From assembly GCA_021796835.1 (NCBI GenBank), contig JAKABO010000002.1, positions 1 to 64,000 of the forward strand: a stretch of DNA of 64,000 nucleotides, in the 5' to 3' direction. Shown here in pieces: positions 8,274 to 17,945 of this stretch (the first letter of the stretch is position 1; every line of letters begins with the position of its first letter). The notes below the pieces were generated by a model, which did no database searches, was not told the origin of the DNA, and saw only the letters and a list, made by a program, of their open reading frames with translations. The translations under genes and the position numbers were made by a program. This DNA is from Pseudomonadota bacterium. Its GTDB lineage: Bacteria > Pseudomonadota > Gammaproteobacteria > Burkholderiales > Ferrovaceae.

Positions 8274-11045
8274 TCAGGAGTCTTTCCGGGGGGAATTCAG
8301 GTAGTCCAGGAACTGGGTTTCCTGAAGCGGTGGAGAGAAGAAGTACCCCTGGCCGATCCGGCATCCATACCGGGACAGGGTGGTGGCCTGGTTTTGAGTT
8401 TCAACCCCCTCCGCGACCACTTCCATTCCCAGATCGTGCGTCAGACCGATGATGGCTCGAACCAGTGTGTCATCCGTGAGGTTGTCGATGAAATCCCGAA
8501 CGAAGGAACGATCGATTTTCAATGAGGAAAAAGGCAGTTTCTGGAGAAGCGACAAACTCGAATAGCCTGTGCCAAAGTCGTCCAGGGAGATCGATATGCC
8601 GAGTTTGACGACTTCGCGGGCGGTTTCCCAGGTTTTTTCCTGCATCAGGGCGGTTTCCGTGATTTCCATGGTCAGTCGCTGGGGCAGGACGGAGAAACGG
8701 GCCAGATTTTCTTTGATCTGATCGATCAATGAGAGAGGTTCCAGCAATTGACGGGGAGAGGCATTGAAACTGATTTCGAGCGGCGGGATGTCCATGAGAT
8801 CCCACCGGTGGAGGAGTCGGCAGACTTCCTGGATGACCCAGTTCCCGATCCCGATGATGAGATCGGAGCGCTCGGCGTGCGGGATGAACATGTCGGGGGC
8901 CAGGAGTCCGCGCACCGGGTGATTCCAGCGGATCAATGCTTCAGCACCGCAGATGGCGCCTGTATCGAGGCTGATTTTTGGCTGGAAGTATAATTCGAAT
9001 TCATGGCGCTTCAGGGCTTCGCGTAATTCCGTATCCAGTTGCCAGTGTTCCATGCCTTCCCGTTCCAACGCATCGGAAAACAGGGCAAAATGGTTTTTTC
9101 CCAGAGATTTGGCGTGATACATGGCCATGTCCGCACGTCGTAGCAGCACATCGTATTCCCGGCCATGCTCAGGAAACGTGCTGATGCCAATGCTGCAGGA
9201 GGTGTGGAGACGCTGTCCTTCCACCAGAAATTCCTGGGCAATGGCGTGGCAAAGTTTGTCTGCCACTGCGATGGCTGAATTTTCCTGGCCATGGCTCAAA
9301 AGGATCACAAATTCATCTCCGCCCAGACGGGCCACCGTATCATAGTCCCTGACCGTCTGGGTGAGACGCAGGGCCACCTCCTTGAGCAGGCTGTCTCCTA
9401 CGGAATGACCCCGTGCATCATTGATGGTTTTGAAATTGTCCAGATCGATCAGCAGAATGCAAAACGAATTTTCCTGTTCCGACGACGTCCCACGGTTCAG
9501 GGCACTTTCAATCGCACATTGAAACAGGAAACGGTTCCCCAGACCAGTGAGCTGGTCGCGCGAGCCTTGAATTTCCAGCCGGGTCTGAAGCTGGACGCGG
9601 TCGTCGACATCCCAGAATACGAAAACCAACTGACTGGGAATATGCCGTTCAGGGTCGTGCAGATAGGCCACCGTCTGGTGGTACCAACGTCGTTGCTGCC
9701 CGGTCAGGTCCAGCAGTTGAACATCGGATCCCCGCGCCTCCAGAACCATGTGCTCCAACCCCTTCAAAAAGGCGTTATGGCCACTTGGGGTATTGGCATG
9801 AAGCACGTCGGCATAGAACTCGGTGAAGTGATGTCCGACGATTTGTGCGGGGGTCTGAGCGCCCAGGATGTGGGCCATCCGCTGGTTGGTCTCAAGGATC
9901 CTGGTGCTGTGGGGTTCACAGAAGGCGATTCCGATCCCGGTTTGTTCAAAGACCAGTTGAAAACGAAAGGATTGGGTCTGGATTTGTCGCGTCAGCTCCT
10001 GGTACATCGTCATGTCGTGCAGGAGAGTGACGACCCCATCCAGTTGATTGTCTTCAGTCAGGATGGGGGCGGCCCGGCTTTCTACCGGAACAAGTTTCCC
10101 CGCTGGGGTATGCAACAGGTGTACGGCACCGGAGGAGGCGCGCTGACGGTTTTGAATGACCTGTAACAGCAGGTCGGGGACGGGGGCGAGATGCTCGTCG
10201 GTCAGTTGGACCTGCTGCTGGAAAAAATTCTTCTTGAGTTTTTCCTGGGAATGTTCCAGCAGCGCCTCTGCCGCCTGGTTGACAAAACGGATGCGGCATT
10301 CGGGATCGGTCACGATGATGGCATCATCGATGGAATCCATGATCACGGCGGCTCGTCGTCCCTTGAGTTCGGTGCTTTGTGCCAAATGGACGAGGCGCAT
10401 GAAGGCCAGGATGATCAGAATTTCAAGCGCGACGAAGTACTTTCCCCAGAGGTGCCACCAACGATTTTCGCCATTTCCCAGGCGGTCCAGTTCGTCTACC
10501 TGACGGCTGGCATATTCGGCAATTTGTCCCGCCAACTTCCGCAGCGAATCGTCCATGGGGCGATCCAGGCCGCGCACCTGCTGGTCCACCGGGCGGAAAG
10601 AAAGGGGATCATGGGCATCGAGACGGGTCAGGGCACTCTGGTAGGAGAGGTAAAGGGCACGGTGAGAAATGGAAATTTGCAGGAATTCGGCCAGTTCGGG
10701 CATCTGTTCTTGCCGTGCCAGAATCTGGGCGGCATCCAGCAGTTCTTGAGTGGTTTCCTGGGCCTGGATGAAGGCCGTCAGGTGTTTCTGGCGCAACATC
10801 GGGTCATATTGGCGCAGGAGGACATTTTTCCACTCGTGGATTTCACGCTGAAAACTGACCTGACCTTCCTCCGTGAGTTCCTCGAGGGCGAGTATGCGCG
10901 AAACGCGGGTTTTGATTTCTTCGCGATTCTGTGACCGACTTTCACTCCGCCAATTGATCAGCATCATGAAGGACAGAATCCAGGCGATGAGAATCAAACC
11001 TACCATGACGCGAACATCCCGTGCGCGTTGAAAGGCTTCCTTCAT
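8274..11045 (-). CDS. Membrane-bound PAS/GGDEF/EAL cyclic-di-GMP synthase/phosphodiesterase
   Basis: 923-residue signalling protein. One membrane helix lies at about 12-30, then a periplasmic sensor segment of about 170 residues, a second helix at about 203-222, two PAS-like domains, a GGDEF domain (motif at 575-579) and an EAL domain (EAL at 702-704). The diguanylate cyclase site is intact, and RDYD five residues before GGDEF fits the inhibitory I-site RxxD. The EAL domain retains the phosphodiesterase residues (EALIRW, FNASPRQL, EITETAL, DDFGTGYSSL, LKIDRSF, EGVET). Both activities are therefore plausible. The periplasmic sensor domain was not recognised. It converges on rapZ with a 10-base gap. 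Confidence 0.93.
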   Translation of the reverse strand: MKEAFQRARDVRVMVGLILIAWILSFMMLINWRSESRSQNREEIKTRVSRILALEELTEEGQVSFQREIHEWKNVLLRQYDPMLRQKHLTAFIQAQETTQELLDAAQILARQEQMPELAEFLQISISHRALYLSYQSALTRLDAHDPLSFRPVDQQVRGLDRPMDDSLRKLAGQIAEYASRQVDELDRLGNGENRWWHLWGKYFVALEILIILAFMRLVHLAQSTELKGRRAAVIMDSIDDAIIVTDPECRIRFVNQAAEALLEHSQEKLKKNFFQQQVQLTDEHLAPVPDLLLQVIQNRQRASSGAVHLLHTPAGKLVPVESRAAPILTEDNQLDGVVTLLHDMTMYQELTRQIQTQSFRFQLVFEQTGIGIAFCEPHSTRILETNQRMAHILGAQTPAQIVGHHFTEFYADVLHANTPSGHNAFLKGLEHMVLEARGSDVQLLDLTGQQRRWYHQTVAYLHDPERHIPSQLVFVFWDVDDRVQLQTRLEIQGSRDQLTGLGNRFLFQCAIESALNRGTSSEQENSFCILLIDLDNFKTINDARGHSVGDSLLKEVALRLTQTVRDYDTVARLGGDEFVILLSHGQENSAIAVADKLCHAIAQEFLVEGQRLHTSCSIGISTFPEHGREYDVLLRRADMAMYHAKSLGKNHFALFSDALEREGMEHWQLDTELREALKRHEFELYFQPKISLDTGAICGAEALIRWNHPVRGLLAPDMFIPHAERSDLIIGIGNWVIQEVCRLLHRWDLMDIPPLEISFNASPRQLLEPLSLIDQIKENLARFSVLPQRLTMEITETALMQEKTWETAREVVKLGISISLDDFGTGYSSLSLLQKLPFSSLKIDRSFVRDFIDNLTDDTLVRAIIGLTHDLGMEVVAEGVETQNQATTLSRYGCRIGQGYFFSPPLQETQFLDYLNSPRKDS

Positions 11046-11072
11046 AGGATTTGGAGGAAAGATCTCATGCGA

Positions 11073-12131
11073 TCATTCTACACACTCCGTTAGTGTTATG
11101 AACAGGGTATGGAGCAGTTGACGAATCGGTGTCGGGAGAGGATAGGTCATCAGGTCCGAAAGGGATTTCCAGTGCCCGGGCGTGTCGGAGGGTGAAGGTA
11201 CGGTACCGCCGACCTTGAAGGCGCACGGGGTCAGATGCCAGTCGAAATGGGTGAGACGGTGGATGAAGGGAGGAAGGTCGAGTTCTGGATAGGGCGCGAG
11301 GTCGAGTGTCAGGGAGTGGCCTGCCGGTCGTGAGTCACTGACTTCCATGGGGAAACTCCATAACCCTCCCCATACGCCAGGGATGGGGCGTTTTTCCATC
11401 AACCACCGTCCGTCAGGCGTGCACAGCAACAGGAGACGGTGATGGCGCTCGGATCGGACGGTTTTTCGGCGCGCGGTGGGATAACGCTGAGTTTCTCCGC
11501 GCAGGTATGCCTGGCATTGGGTCTGGAGAGGGCATACCGCACAGCGGGGGCGTGTGCGCGTGCAGAGCAGGCTCCCCATATCCATCAAACCCTGGGTATA
11601 GGTCTCCAGCTCCCGATCCGGCAACAGGGACTCGGCCAGTGCCCATAAACCGGCGTCTTCCGGGGTGTCCAACGCAAAGAAACGTCCCAGGACACGTTTG
11701 ACGTTCCCGTCCAGAATGGCCGCTCGCTGTCCATAGGCAAATACGGCAATGGCGGCGGCGGTGGAACGCCCAACGCCCGGGAGTTTTTGCAGTTCTTCGG
11801 AGGATCGGGGGAAAAATCCCTGTTGGACGATTTTCTGGGCTGCACGGTGCAGATGGCGACCACGGGCATAGTATCCCAGACCGGACCAGTGGCCCAGCAC
11901 GGTTTCGAGGTCCGCGCGGGCCAGATCGATCACCTCCGGAAAGGCGGTCATGAAGCGTTGGTAGAAGGGAATGACCGTACCGACCTGGGTTTGCTGCAAC
12001 ATGATTTCCGAAACCCAGATCCGGTAAGGTTCCCGGGTGCCTTGCCAGGGAAGTTCGTGGCGACCGTGCTGACGTTGCCAGGCCACCAGCGTCTGCGCGA
12101 AGAAAGTCGAGGGGAGAGCGGGACAATTCAC
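11073..12131 (-). CDS. mutY: A/G-specific adenine DNA glycosylase
   Basis: Base-excision repair enzyme that removes adenine paired with 8-oxoguanine. The HhH-GPD domain has the catalytic Glu in WVSEIMLQQTQV and the catalytic Asp after the hairpin (LPGVGRSTAAAIA, then ILDGNVKRVL). A 4Fe-4S cluster site follows as C-x6-C-x2-C-x5-C, starting in CTRTRPRCAVCPLQTQC. The C-terminal third is the Nudix-like 8-oxoG recognition domain. GTG 12131 gives 352 residues beginning near the conserved FxxxLVAWQRxHGR. A TTG at 12158 is in frame and would add nine residues. Neither start has a good ribosome-binding site. Confidence 0.95.
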   Translation of the reverse strand: MNCPALPSTFFAQTLVAWQRQHGRHELPWQGTREPYRIWVSEIMLQQTQVGTVIPFYQRFMTAFPEVIDLARADLETVLGHWSGLGYYARGRHLHRAAQKIVQQGFFPRSSEELQKLPGVGRSTAAAIAVFAYGQRAAILDGNVKRVLGRFFALDTPEDAGLWALAESLLPDRELETYTQGLMDMGSLLCTRTRPRCAVCPLQTQCQAYLRGETQRYPTARRKTVRSERHHRLLLLCTPDGRWLMEKRPIPGVWGGLWSFPMEVSDSRPAGHSLTLDLAPYPELDLPPFIHRLTHFDWHLTPCAFKVGGTVPSPSDTPGHWKSLSDLMTYPLPTPIRQLLHTLFITLTECVE

Positions 12132-12165
12132 GGTAAATCGGTTAGACTCTGGGCTCAAGTTCGGT

Positions 12166-12239
12166 GCGGGTGTAGCTCAATGGCAGAGCAGAAGCTTCCC
12201 ATGCTTAAGACGAGGGTTCGATTCCCTTCACCCGCTCCA
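12166..12239 (+). tRNA. tRNA-Gly (anticodon CCC)
   Basis: A 74-base cloverleaf with encoded CCA. The acceptor stem GCGGGTG pairs with CACCCGC, the D arm is GCTC-AATGGCA-GAGC, the anticodon loop is TTCCCAT with CCC at its centre, and the T loop is TTCGATT. The top pair of the anticodon stem (27-43) reads G opposite A, a mismatch, while the other four pairs are Watson-Crick. The 3' end lies one base from the ridA stop codon on the other strand, so no separate terminator fits between them. Confidence 0.95.
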
Positions 12240-12240
12240 A

Positions 12241-12621
12241 TCACGCCAGGACCATGATTCCGTCCATCTCCACCAAAGCCCCCCGCGGTAGCGAGGCTAC
12301 GCCCACGGCGGCGCGGGCGGGGTAAGGGGCGCTCAGGTGTCGGGCCATGGCTTCGTTGACCTTGGAAAAATTCGCCAGGTCCGTGAGGTATACCGTGACT
12401 CGAACCAGATCATTCAAACTCCCCCCGGCGGCCTGGGTGACTGCCTGCAGGTTGGTCAGGACCCGTTCGATCTGGGCGTCGATGCCTTCTTCCAGGGTCA
12501 TGGTGGCGGGGTCGAGCCCGATCTGCCCCGACAGATAGACGGTGGATCCTGCCTGGACGGCCTGGGAATAGGTACCGATGGCGGCGGGAGCGGCTGGGGT
12601 GGATAAAATGGTTTTAGACAT
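12241..12621 (-). CDS. ridA: RidA family reactive enamine/imine deaminase
   Basis: Hydrolyses reactive 2-aminoacrylate and related imines released by PLP enzymes; cytoplasmic trimer. The 126-residue length and the signatures [43 protein letters not shown] and [21 protein letters not shown] (with the substrate-binding arginine) match the YjgF/RidA family closely. It lies 16 bases downstream of spoT on the same strand and is probably co-transcribed with it, an arrangement common in betaproteobacteria. Confidence 0.95.
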   Translation of the reverse strand: MSKTILSTPAAPAAIGTYSQAVQAGSTVYLSGQIGLDPATMTLEEGIDAQIERVLTNLQAVTQAAGGSLNDLVRVTVYLTDLANFSKVNEAMARHLSAPYPARAAVGVASLPRGALVEMDGIMVLA

Positions 12622-12637
12622 GGAACTCCGAGGGGTT

Positions 12638-14770
12638 TTATACGCGGGTTAGACGGACGACATCGGGATTTTCCCGAAGATTTTGCATCAAAGTGGCCAG
12701 GTGTGCACGATCCTGAACCTGGACCGTGAAGTTGATCTCGCTATAGGTGCCGTCGGCTTTGGCAATGGTGACGCTGTCGATGTTCGAGTGCGCCTCGGCA
12801 ATGGCCGAGGCAACCGTGGCCAGAACTCCGCGACGGTTGAGGACCAGTAACTTGATCGCCACTTCGAACAGTTGACCGCTGTTGTTTTCCCAGGCCACAT
12901 CCACCCATTTGTCCGGGTCGATGCGAGACTGGCGGATATTCTGGCAATCCTGCGTGTGAATCAGTAATCCCTGGCCCTTTTTGATCAGTCCGATAATCGG
13001 GTCTCCCGGAATGGGACGACAACAGGGGGCAAATTGCACGGCCATGCCCTCACTTCCGCGAATGGTGATGGACGTGCGCGTTTCAGGCGTGGTGGGGACG
13101 GTATCCCCATTCCTGGGGAGCAAGGATCGGGCGACCACGATATTCAGGCGCTTCCCCAGACCAATTTCGGCCAACACTTCTTCCCGGGTCTTGCAACGAT
13201 CTCCTTTCAGCAACTGTTCCCACTGATCTGCCGTGAGCGTGGCCGGGTCTGCGTTGAGGGCGCGCAGGGCCTGATGAAGCAGTCGCTCTCCCAGAACTTC
13301 GGCCTCTTCGTGGCGCAGGGTACGCAGATAATGGCGGATTTTGGCACGTGCCTTGGCAGTGACCACATAATTGAGCCAGGCCGGGTTGGGGCTGGCCTCG
13401 GCCTCCGTAATGATTTCCACTCGATCCCCATTGTTCAGGATGGTACGGAGGGGGGCCAGTTGATCGTTGATCTTGGCAGCGACGCAGTGGTGGCCGATAT
13501 CCGTGTGGACATCGTAGGCGAAATCCACGGCCGTTGCCCCCCGGATCAGGGATTTGATGGTTCCCTTGGGCGTGAAGACGTAAACGGCATCGGGAAACAA
13601 ATCGACTTTGATGTGTTCCAGAAATTCTACGGCATCTCCGCTTTCCGATTGATATTCGAGCAACGACTGGAGCCATTGGTGGGTTTTTTTCTGGACATCG
13701 CTCAAGGGGGTGTTGGAAGACTTGTAGAGCCAGTGGGAGGCCACGCCGGACTCGGCGATCTTGTGCATGTCCCGGGTGCGGATCTGGATTTCCACGGGCG
13801 TCCCGAAGGGACCGAACAGAGTGGTGTGCAGGGATTGATAGCCATTGGATTTCGGAATGGCGATGTAATCCTTGAATTTCCCGGGAATTGGCTTGTAAAG
13901 TGTGTGCAATGCGCCCAGGGCGAGGTAGCAACTGGGCAGGTCCGGTACGATGACCCGGAAACCATAGATGTCCTGTACTTGCGAAAAGGATAGGGATTTT
14001 TCCTGCATTTTCTGATAGATGCTGGACAGATGTTTTTCCCGGCCCTTGATGGACACATCCAGGCCGAAGGAGGCCAGACGTTGTTCCAGCGCACTCAGGA
14101 TCTTGCCCACCACTTCGCGCCGGTTGCCCCTTGCCGCCTTGAGCGCCTTGCTCAATACGGTATAGCGATTGGGGTAGAGGTAGCGGAAGCCCAGATCTTC
14201 CAGTTCCTGATACAGTTTGTGGAGGCCCAGACGATTGGCAATGGGGCCGTAGATGTCGAGGGTCTCCCGTGCAATGCGCCGTTGCTTGTCGGATTTCATG
14301 GCCCCCAGCGTGCGCATGTTGTGCAGCCGGTCTGCCAGTTTGATGAGGATGACCCGCACATCCCGAGCCATCGCCAGCAACATCTTGCGAAAGTTTTCAG
14401 CCTGGGCCTGCTGCTCGGTCTGGAATTCCAGGCGATCGAGTTTGCTGACTCCCTCCACCAGTTCGCTCACCGAAGGGCCAAACTGTTCCGTGATCTCCTG
14501 TGTGGTCGTGCCCGTATCCTCGACCGTGTCGTGGAGCAGTGCGGCGCACAGGGCCTGGGGGTCGAGGTGCCATTCTGCCAGGATGACGGCCACGGAGAGG
14601 GGATGGATGAGGTACGGTTCACCGCTTTTGCGGAATTGCCCCTCATGGGCGTGGGCCGCCAGGTGGAAAGCCTGTTCCAGCAGTTCGAGGTCAGACGGGC
14701 GCAGATAGGTGGTGGCTACCCGAAGCAGAGGTTCGGAAGTCAGAATCTCGGAGGGGGTAGACGCGGTCAC
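12638..14770 (-). CDS. spoT: Bifunctional (p)ppGpp synthetase/hydrolase, SpoT type
   Basis: Controls the stringent-response alarmone. Domains in order are the HD hydrolase ([10 protein letters not shown] and [11 protein letters not shown] within the first 100 residues), the RelA/SpoT synthetase ([20 protein letters not shown] and [12 protein letters not shown]), TGS ([13 protein letters not shown]), a helical region with conserved Cys ([15 protein letters not shown]) and a C-terminal ACT domain. The hydrolase HD and ED residues are present, so hydrolysis should be retained. The synthetase substrate loop carries [13 protein letters not shown], charged like the bifunctional class rather than the acidic RelA type. 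The frame is open further upstream, but that part overlaps rpoZ; GTG 14770, just past the rpoZ stop, gives 710 residues. Confidence 0.94.
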   Translation of the reverse strand: MTASTPSEILTSEPLLRVATTYLRPSDLELLEQAFHLAAHAHEGQFRKSGEPYLIHPLSVAVILAEWHLDPQALCAALLHDTVEDTGTTTQEITEQFGPSVSELVEGVSKLDRLEFQTEQQAQAENFRKMLLAMARDVRVILIKLADRLHNMRTLGAMKSDKQRRIARETLDIYGPIANRLGLHKLYQELEDLGFRYLYPNRYTVLSKALKAARGNRREVVGKILSALEQRLASFGLDVSIKGREKHLSSIYQKMQEKSLSFSQVQDIYGFRVIVPDLPSCYLALGALHTLYKPIPGKFKDYIAIPKSNGYQSLHTTLFGPFGTPVEIQIRTRDMHKIAESGVASHWLYKSSNTPLSDVQKKTHQWLQSLLEYQSESGDAVEFLEHIKVDLFPDAVYVFTPKGTIKSLIRGATAVDFAYDVHTDIGHHCVAAKINDQLAPLRTILNNGDRVEIITEAEASPNPAWLNYVVTAKARAKIRHYLRTLRHEEAEVLGERLLHQALRALNADPATLTADQWEQLLKGDRCKTREEVLAEIGLGKRLNIVVARSLLPRNGDTVPTTPETRTSITIRGSEGMAVQFAPCCRPIPGDPIIGLIKKGQGLLIHTQDCQNIRQSRIDPDKWVDVAWENNSGQLFEVAIKLLVLNRRGVLATVASAIAEAHSNIDSVTIAKADGTYSEINFTVQVQDRAHLATLMQNLRENPDVVRLTRV

Positions 14771-14780
14771 CAGAGTCGAA

Positions 14781-14981
14781 TCAGACTTTATCGATGACTT
14801 CTGGCCCGGTTTTGCCTGCAGCGAGTTCGCGCAACGCGATGACGATGGGTTTGTTGCGTAGCGGGTCGACCCGGGGTGGGGAGCCGGAGGCAATTTGACG
14901 GGCGCGTTGAGTGGCCGCCAGGGTCAACTCGAAGCGGTTTTGATTGGGGTGCAGAGAATCATCCAGCGTGATGCGTGCCAT
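14781..14981 (-). CDS. rpoZ: RNA polymerase omega subunit
   Basis: Small subunit that helps fold the beta' subunit and forms part of the ppGpp site on RNA polymerase. At 66 residues it opens [19 protein letters not shown] and contains the family core [19 protein letters not shown] followed by [14 protein letters not shown]. Its position between gmk and spoT is the conserved gmk-rpoZ-spoT order, which puts the ppGpp enzyme next to one of its target subunits. Confidence 0.96.
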   Translation of the reverse strand: MARITLDDSLHPNQNRFELTLAATQRARQIASGSPPRVDPLRNKPIVIALRELAAGKTGPEVIDKV

Positions 14982-15006
14982 GATCAGGGTTCCAGGAGAG
15001 TGAAAT

Positions 15007-15633
15007 CTAACGCGTTAAAAGTGAGGCGTAACGGGGATACTGACAGGCGCGCCGACAACGCGCGGCGCGCAGGACGGCCGCCAGATCCCTGAGGGCCTCA
15101 TCGAAATCAGCGTTGATGATAGCATACTCAAACTCGTTCTCGTGGCTCAGGTCGTCCTGCGCCAGGGACAGGCGCTTTTCTATGGTTTCAGGGTCATCCT
15201 TGCCCCGCCCCTGCAGTCGGTGGCGCAATGTTTCGAGGGACGGCGGGAGAATGAAAATCCCCAGAGACTCCGGATAGAACTGACGAACCTGGCGGGCACC
15301 TTGCCAGTCGATTTCCAGGATGACGTCAAAACCCCGGTTCTGGAGATCTTCAAGGGATCGACGCGCCGTACCGTAATAATTTCCGTAGACTTCCGCCCAT
15401 TCCAGAAACTGGTTTTCCGTGCGCAAGGTCGAAAAGGTCGTGCGACTGACAAAATGGTAGTCTTGCCCATCGATTTCGCCCTGACGCGGGGCGCGGGTCG
15501 TGTGAGAGACGGACAGCCGGACGCGCGGGTCCTGTTTCAGAAGCGCGGCGATGAGGCTGGATTTGCCGGCGCCGGAGGGGGCCGTGACAATGAATAACTG
15601 ACCGGGCGGTGAAGGGATGGGATCGGACATCAT
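15007..15633 (-). CDS. gmk: Guanylate kinase
   Basis: Phosphorylates GMP to GDP. The 208-residue protein has the P-loop [10 protein letters not shown] near residue 18, the GMP-binding region [19 protein letters not shown] and the [12 protein letters not shown] and [13 protein letters not shown] segments of the family. The ATG overlaps the yicC stop by 4 bases. The C-terminal tail ([18 protein letters not shown]) is basic and is not part of the conserved fold. Confidence 0.97.
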   Translation of the reverse strand: MMSDPIPSPPGQLFIVTAPSGAGKSSLIAALLKQDPRVRLSVSHTTRAPRQGEIDGQDYHFVSRTTFSTLRTENQFLEWAEVYGNYYGTARRSLEDLQNRGFDVILEIDWQGARQVRQFYPESLGIFILPPSLETLRHRLQGRGKDDPETIEKRLSLAQDDLSHENEFEYAIINADFDEALRDLAAVLRAARCRRACQYPRYASLLTR

Positions 15634-16499
15634 TCCAGATTTTGTACTTGCTCGCGCATTTGCTCGATGTGCAGTTTGAGATCGAGGGAGACGAGGGATA
15701 ATTCCGAGTGGAGGGCCTTGGAACCCAGGGTGTTGGCTTCACGATGCAATTCCTGCATCAGGAAATCGAGTCGTTTACCGGTTTGTCCCCCGGCCTGGAC
15801 GACCCGGATCGCTTCCTCGAGGTGCATGTCGAGACGGGAAAGTTCCTCGGCTATGTCAATTTTGGCGGACCATTGGGCGACTTCCTGCAGCAGGCGATCC
15901 TCATCGACGCTCGCCAGGGATTCGCGCAGACGCTGAGTCAACTTTTCCTGATAGGCGCTGACCAGTGCGGGCATTCGTTCCCTGAGGGGCTGGATTCGTG
16001 CGCTCATGGCCTGGGCATGGTCCAGCAGGAATCTGCCCAATTTTTGTCCTTCCCGGCTGCGGGTGGCACTCAGGGAACGAAGTGTGGCGCTGGCCAGGGT
16101 TTCCAGCCACTCGTCTGCGGGTGCGCGCTCCAGGGAGCGGGGCAAGACCCCGGGCCAATTCAGGATATCCGCCACAGACAGGGGGCGGGCATCGGGGAAC
16201 TCTTTCCGGATGAGGGCAGCCGCGATGCGCAACTGCTCCAGGGTGTGAATGTCCGGGGAAAGGGATTGACTTTTCGAGGGATGGGGCAGCCATTCGAGAC
16301 GGCAGTCCACCTTGCCCCGTTTCAGGGATTGGGACAGAAGTTCGCGCAGGCGCGGTTCACAGGGGCGCAGAACATCGGGCAGGCGAAACTGCAACTCGAG
16401 GTAGCGATGATTGACGCTGCGCAGTTCCATCAGCAGGGTCCCTTCAGGGGTCTCCTGGGTGCCCGAGGCAAAGCCAGTCATGCTGTACAAGGTGTTCAA
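15630..16499 (-). CDS. YicC family endoribonuclease
   Basis: 289-residue member of the YicC/YloC family, described in other bacteria as a metal-dependent endoribonuclease acting on small RNAs. The signature N-terminus YSMTGFASGTQETPEG and ELRSVNHRYLELQFRLPD is present, and the C-terminal half ends with RLDFLMQELHREANTLGSKA, the most conserved part of the family. It is the first gene of the yicC-gmk-rpoZ-spoT-ridA run and is divergent from rph. A TATGAT on its strand at 16544-16549 is a possible -10. Confidence 0.93.
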   Translation of the reverse strand: MNTLYSMTGFASGTQETPEGTLLMELRSVNHRYLELQFRLPDVLRPCEPRLRELLSQSLKRGKVDCRLEWLPHPSKSQSLSPDIHTLEQLRIAAALIRKEFPDARPLSVADILNWPGVLPRSLERAPADEWLETLASATLRSLSATRSREGQKLGRFLLDHAQAMSARIQPLRERMPALVSAYQEKLTQRLRESLASVDEDRLLQEVAQWSAKIDIAEELSRLDMHLEEAIRVVQAGGQTGKRLDFLMQELHREANTLGSKALHSELSLVSLDLKLHIEQMREQVQNLE

Positions 16500-16555
16500 G
16501 GGGGCGTATCCTTCAAAACGGAACGATTCGATGACCGTGGGCTATCATACCCTAG

Positions 16556-16584
16556 TTGCATCCTGTGCTGTAGCCCCCTAGAAT
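16556..16584 (+). promoter_or_regulatory. Sigma-70-type promoter upstream of rph
   Basis: TTGCAT at 16556-16561 and TAGAAT at 16579-16584 are separated by 17 bases. Transcription would start near 16591, leaving a leader of about 33 bases before the rph ATG. It lies in the divergent yicC-rph gap. Confidence 0.55.
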
Positions 16585-16623
16585 CGGGGTCCAACGATTT
16601 TACCGTGAGAATGAGGACCCTCT

Positions 16624-17355
16624 ATGCGCCCCAGCCAACGTCGAACCGATCAGTTGCGTTCTGTCGAGTTCCTGCGCGGATTCACCAAACATGCAGAAGG
16701 CTCGGTTCTGGTGGCCTTTGGGGATACCCGTGTGGTGTGCACGGTGTGCGTGGCGGAAGGCGTTCCGTCCTTTCTCAAAGGACAGGGCAAGGGTTGGGTG
16801 ACGGCCGAGTATGGCATGTTGCCCGGCGCCACCCACACCCGCTCCCGGCGTGAGGTCACTGCAGGCAAGCCCTCCGGGCGTTCCCAGGAAATTCAGCGTC
16901 TGATCGGGCGTTCCCTGCGTGCCGTGGTGGACATGGACGTGCTCGGTGAACGAACGCTGCATGTGGACTGTGATGTCCTGCAGGCCGATGGCGGTACCCG
17001 TACGGCCAGCATCACCGGGGCCTACGTCGCCCTCGAGGACGCCGTGAGCAGGTTGCTGGAGCGAGGGATACTGGATCAGTCGCCCATTCTTCAACCCGTG
17101 GCGGCCGTTTCGGTGGGGATCTGGCAGGGCGTCCCGGTCCTGGATCTCGACTACGAGGAAGACAGCACCTGTGATACGGACATGAACGTGGTGATGACCG
17201 CTGATGGATATTTCGTGGAATTGCAGGGTACCGCCGAGGGTGTCCCCTTCCGGCGCAGCGAGGTGGATGCGTTGCTGGACCTGGCATCCAGCGGATGTCA
17301 GGAATTGATCGGGTTGCAGTTGCAGGCTCTGGAAACCGGTTTGGTCGCAGGATGA
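16624..17355 (+). CDS. rph: Ribonuclease PH
   Basis: Phosphate-dependent 3' exoribonuclease that trims tRNA precursors. The 243-residue protein has the expected length and signatures: [19 protein letters not shown] at the start, [34 protein letters not shown] with the catalytic basic residues, [37 protein letters not shown] and [18 protein letters not shown]. The full length contrasts with the truncated rph of E. coli K-12. The stop overlaps the rdgB start by 4 bases. Confidence 0.97.
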   Translation: MRPSQRRTDQLRSVEFLRGFTKHAEGSVLVAFGDTRVVCTVCVAEGVPSFLKGQGKGWVTAEYGMLPGATHTRSRREVTAGKPSGRSQEIQRLIGRSLRAVVDMDVLGERTLHVDCDVLQADGGTRTASITGAYVALEDAVSRLLERGILDQSPILQPVAAVSVGIWQGVPVLDLDYEEDSTCDTDMNVVMTADGYFVELQGTAEGVPFRRSEVDALLDLASSGCQELIGLQLQALETGLVAG

Positions 17356-17945
17356 CAGAGGGGCGCGAAGTCGTTCTGGCATCCTCCAATCCGGGCAAGA
17401 TCCGCGAATTCGAGGCGCTTCTTTCGCCCCTGGGCTGGAAGGTGCTTTCCCAGAATGACCTGGGGATCGAGGGCGCTGACGAACCCCACCGGACTTTCGT
17501 GGAAAATGCCCTGGCCAAGGCGCGGCATGTGGCCCAACAAAGCGGACGCCCGGCCCTGGCGGATGATTCGGGACTCTGTGTGCCTTCGCTACACGGCGCA
17601 CCGGGCGTGGATTCGGCCCATTATGCCGGCCCCCGGCGACAGGACCAGGATAACAATCAGGCGCTTCTGCGCGCCCTTTCCGGGCAGGTCGAACGCCGTG
17701 CGTTCTATTATTGTGTCCTGGTCTGGGTGATGCACGCGGCGGATCCAACGCCGTGCATCGCCGAAGGGCGCTGGTTCGGCGAGATTCTGGACGAACCGCG
17801 GGGCACGGGCGGGTTTGGCTATGATCCCCTGTTTTGGGTTCCCGAATTCGGAAAAACCGCGGCTCAAATGACGCTGACCGAAAAGAATGCCCAAAGTCAC
17901 CGTGCGCGTGCCTGGCAATCCCTGTTGCCCTTTCTGCGGGCATGA
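17352..17945 (+). CDS. rdgB: dITP/XTP pyrophosphatase (RdgB/HAM1 family)
   Basis: Removes deaminated purine nucleotides such as dITP and XTP from the nucleotide pool. ATG 17352, overlapping the rph stop, gives 197 residues with the family opening [18 protein letters not shown], the catalytic [13 protein letters not shown] followed by [11 protein letters not shown], and [20 protein letters not shown] near the C-terminus. Gene order rph-rdgB-hemW is conserved across many proteobacteria. Confidence 0.97.
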   Translation: MTEGREVVLASSNPGKIREFEALLSPLGWKVLSQNDLGIEGADEPHRTFVENALAKARHVAQQSGRPALADDSGLCVPSLHGAPGVDSAHYAGPRRQDQDNNQALLRALSGQVERRAFYYCVLVWVMHAADPTPCIAEGRWFGEILDEPRGTGGFGYDPLFWVPEFGKTAAQMTLTEKNAQSHRARAWQSLLPFLRA

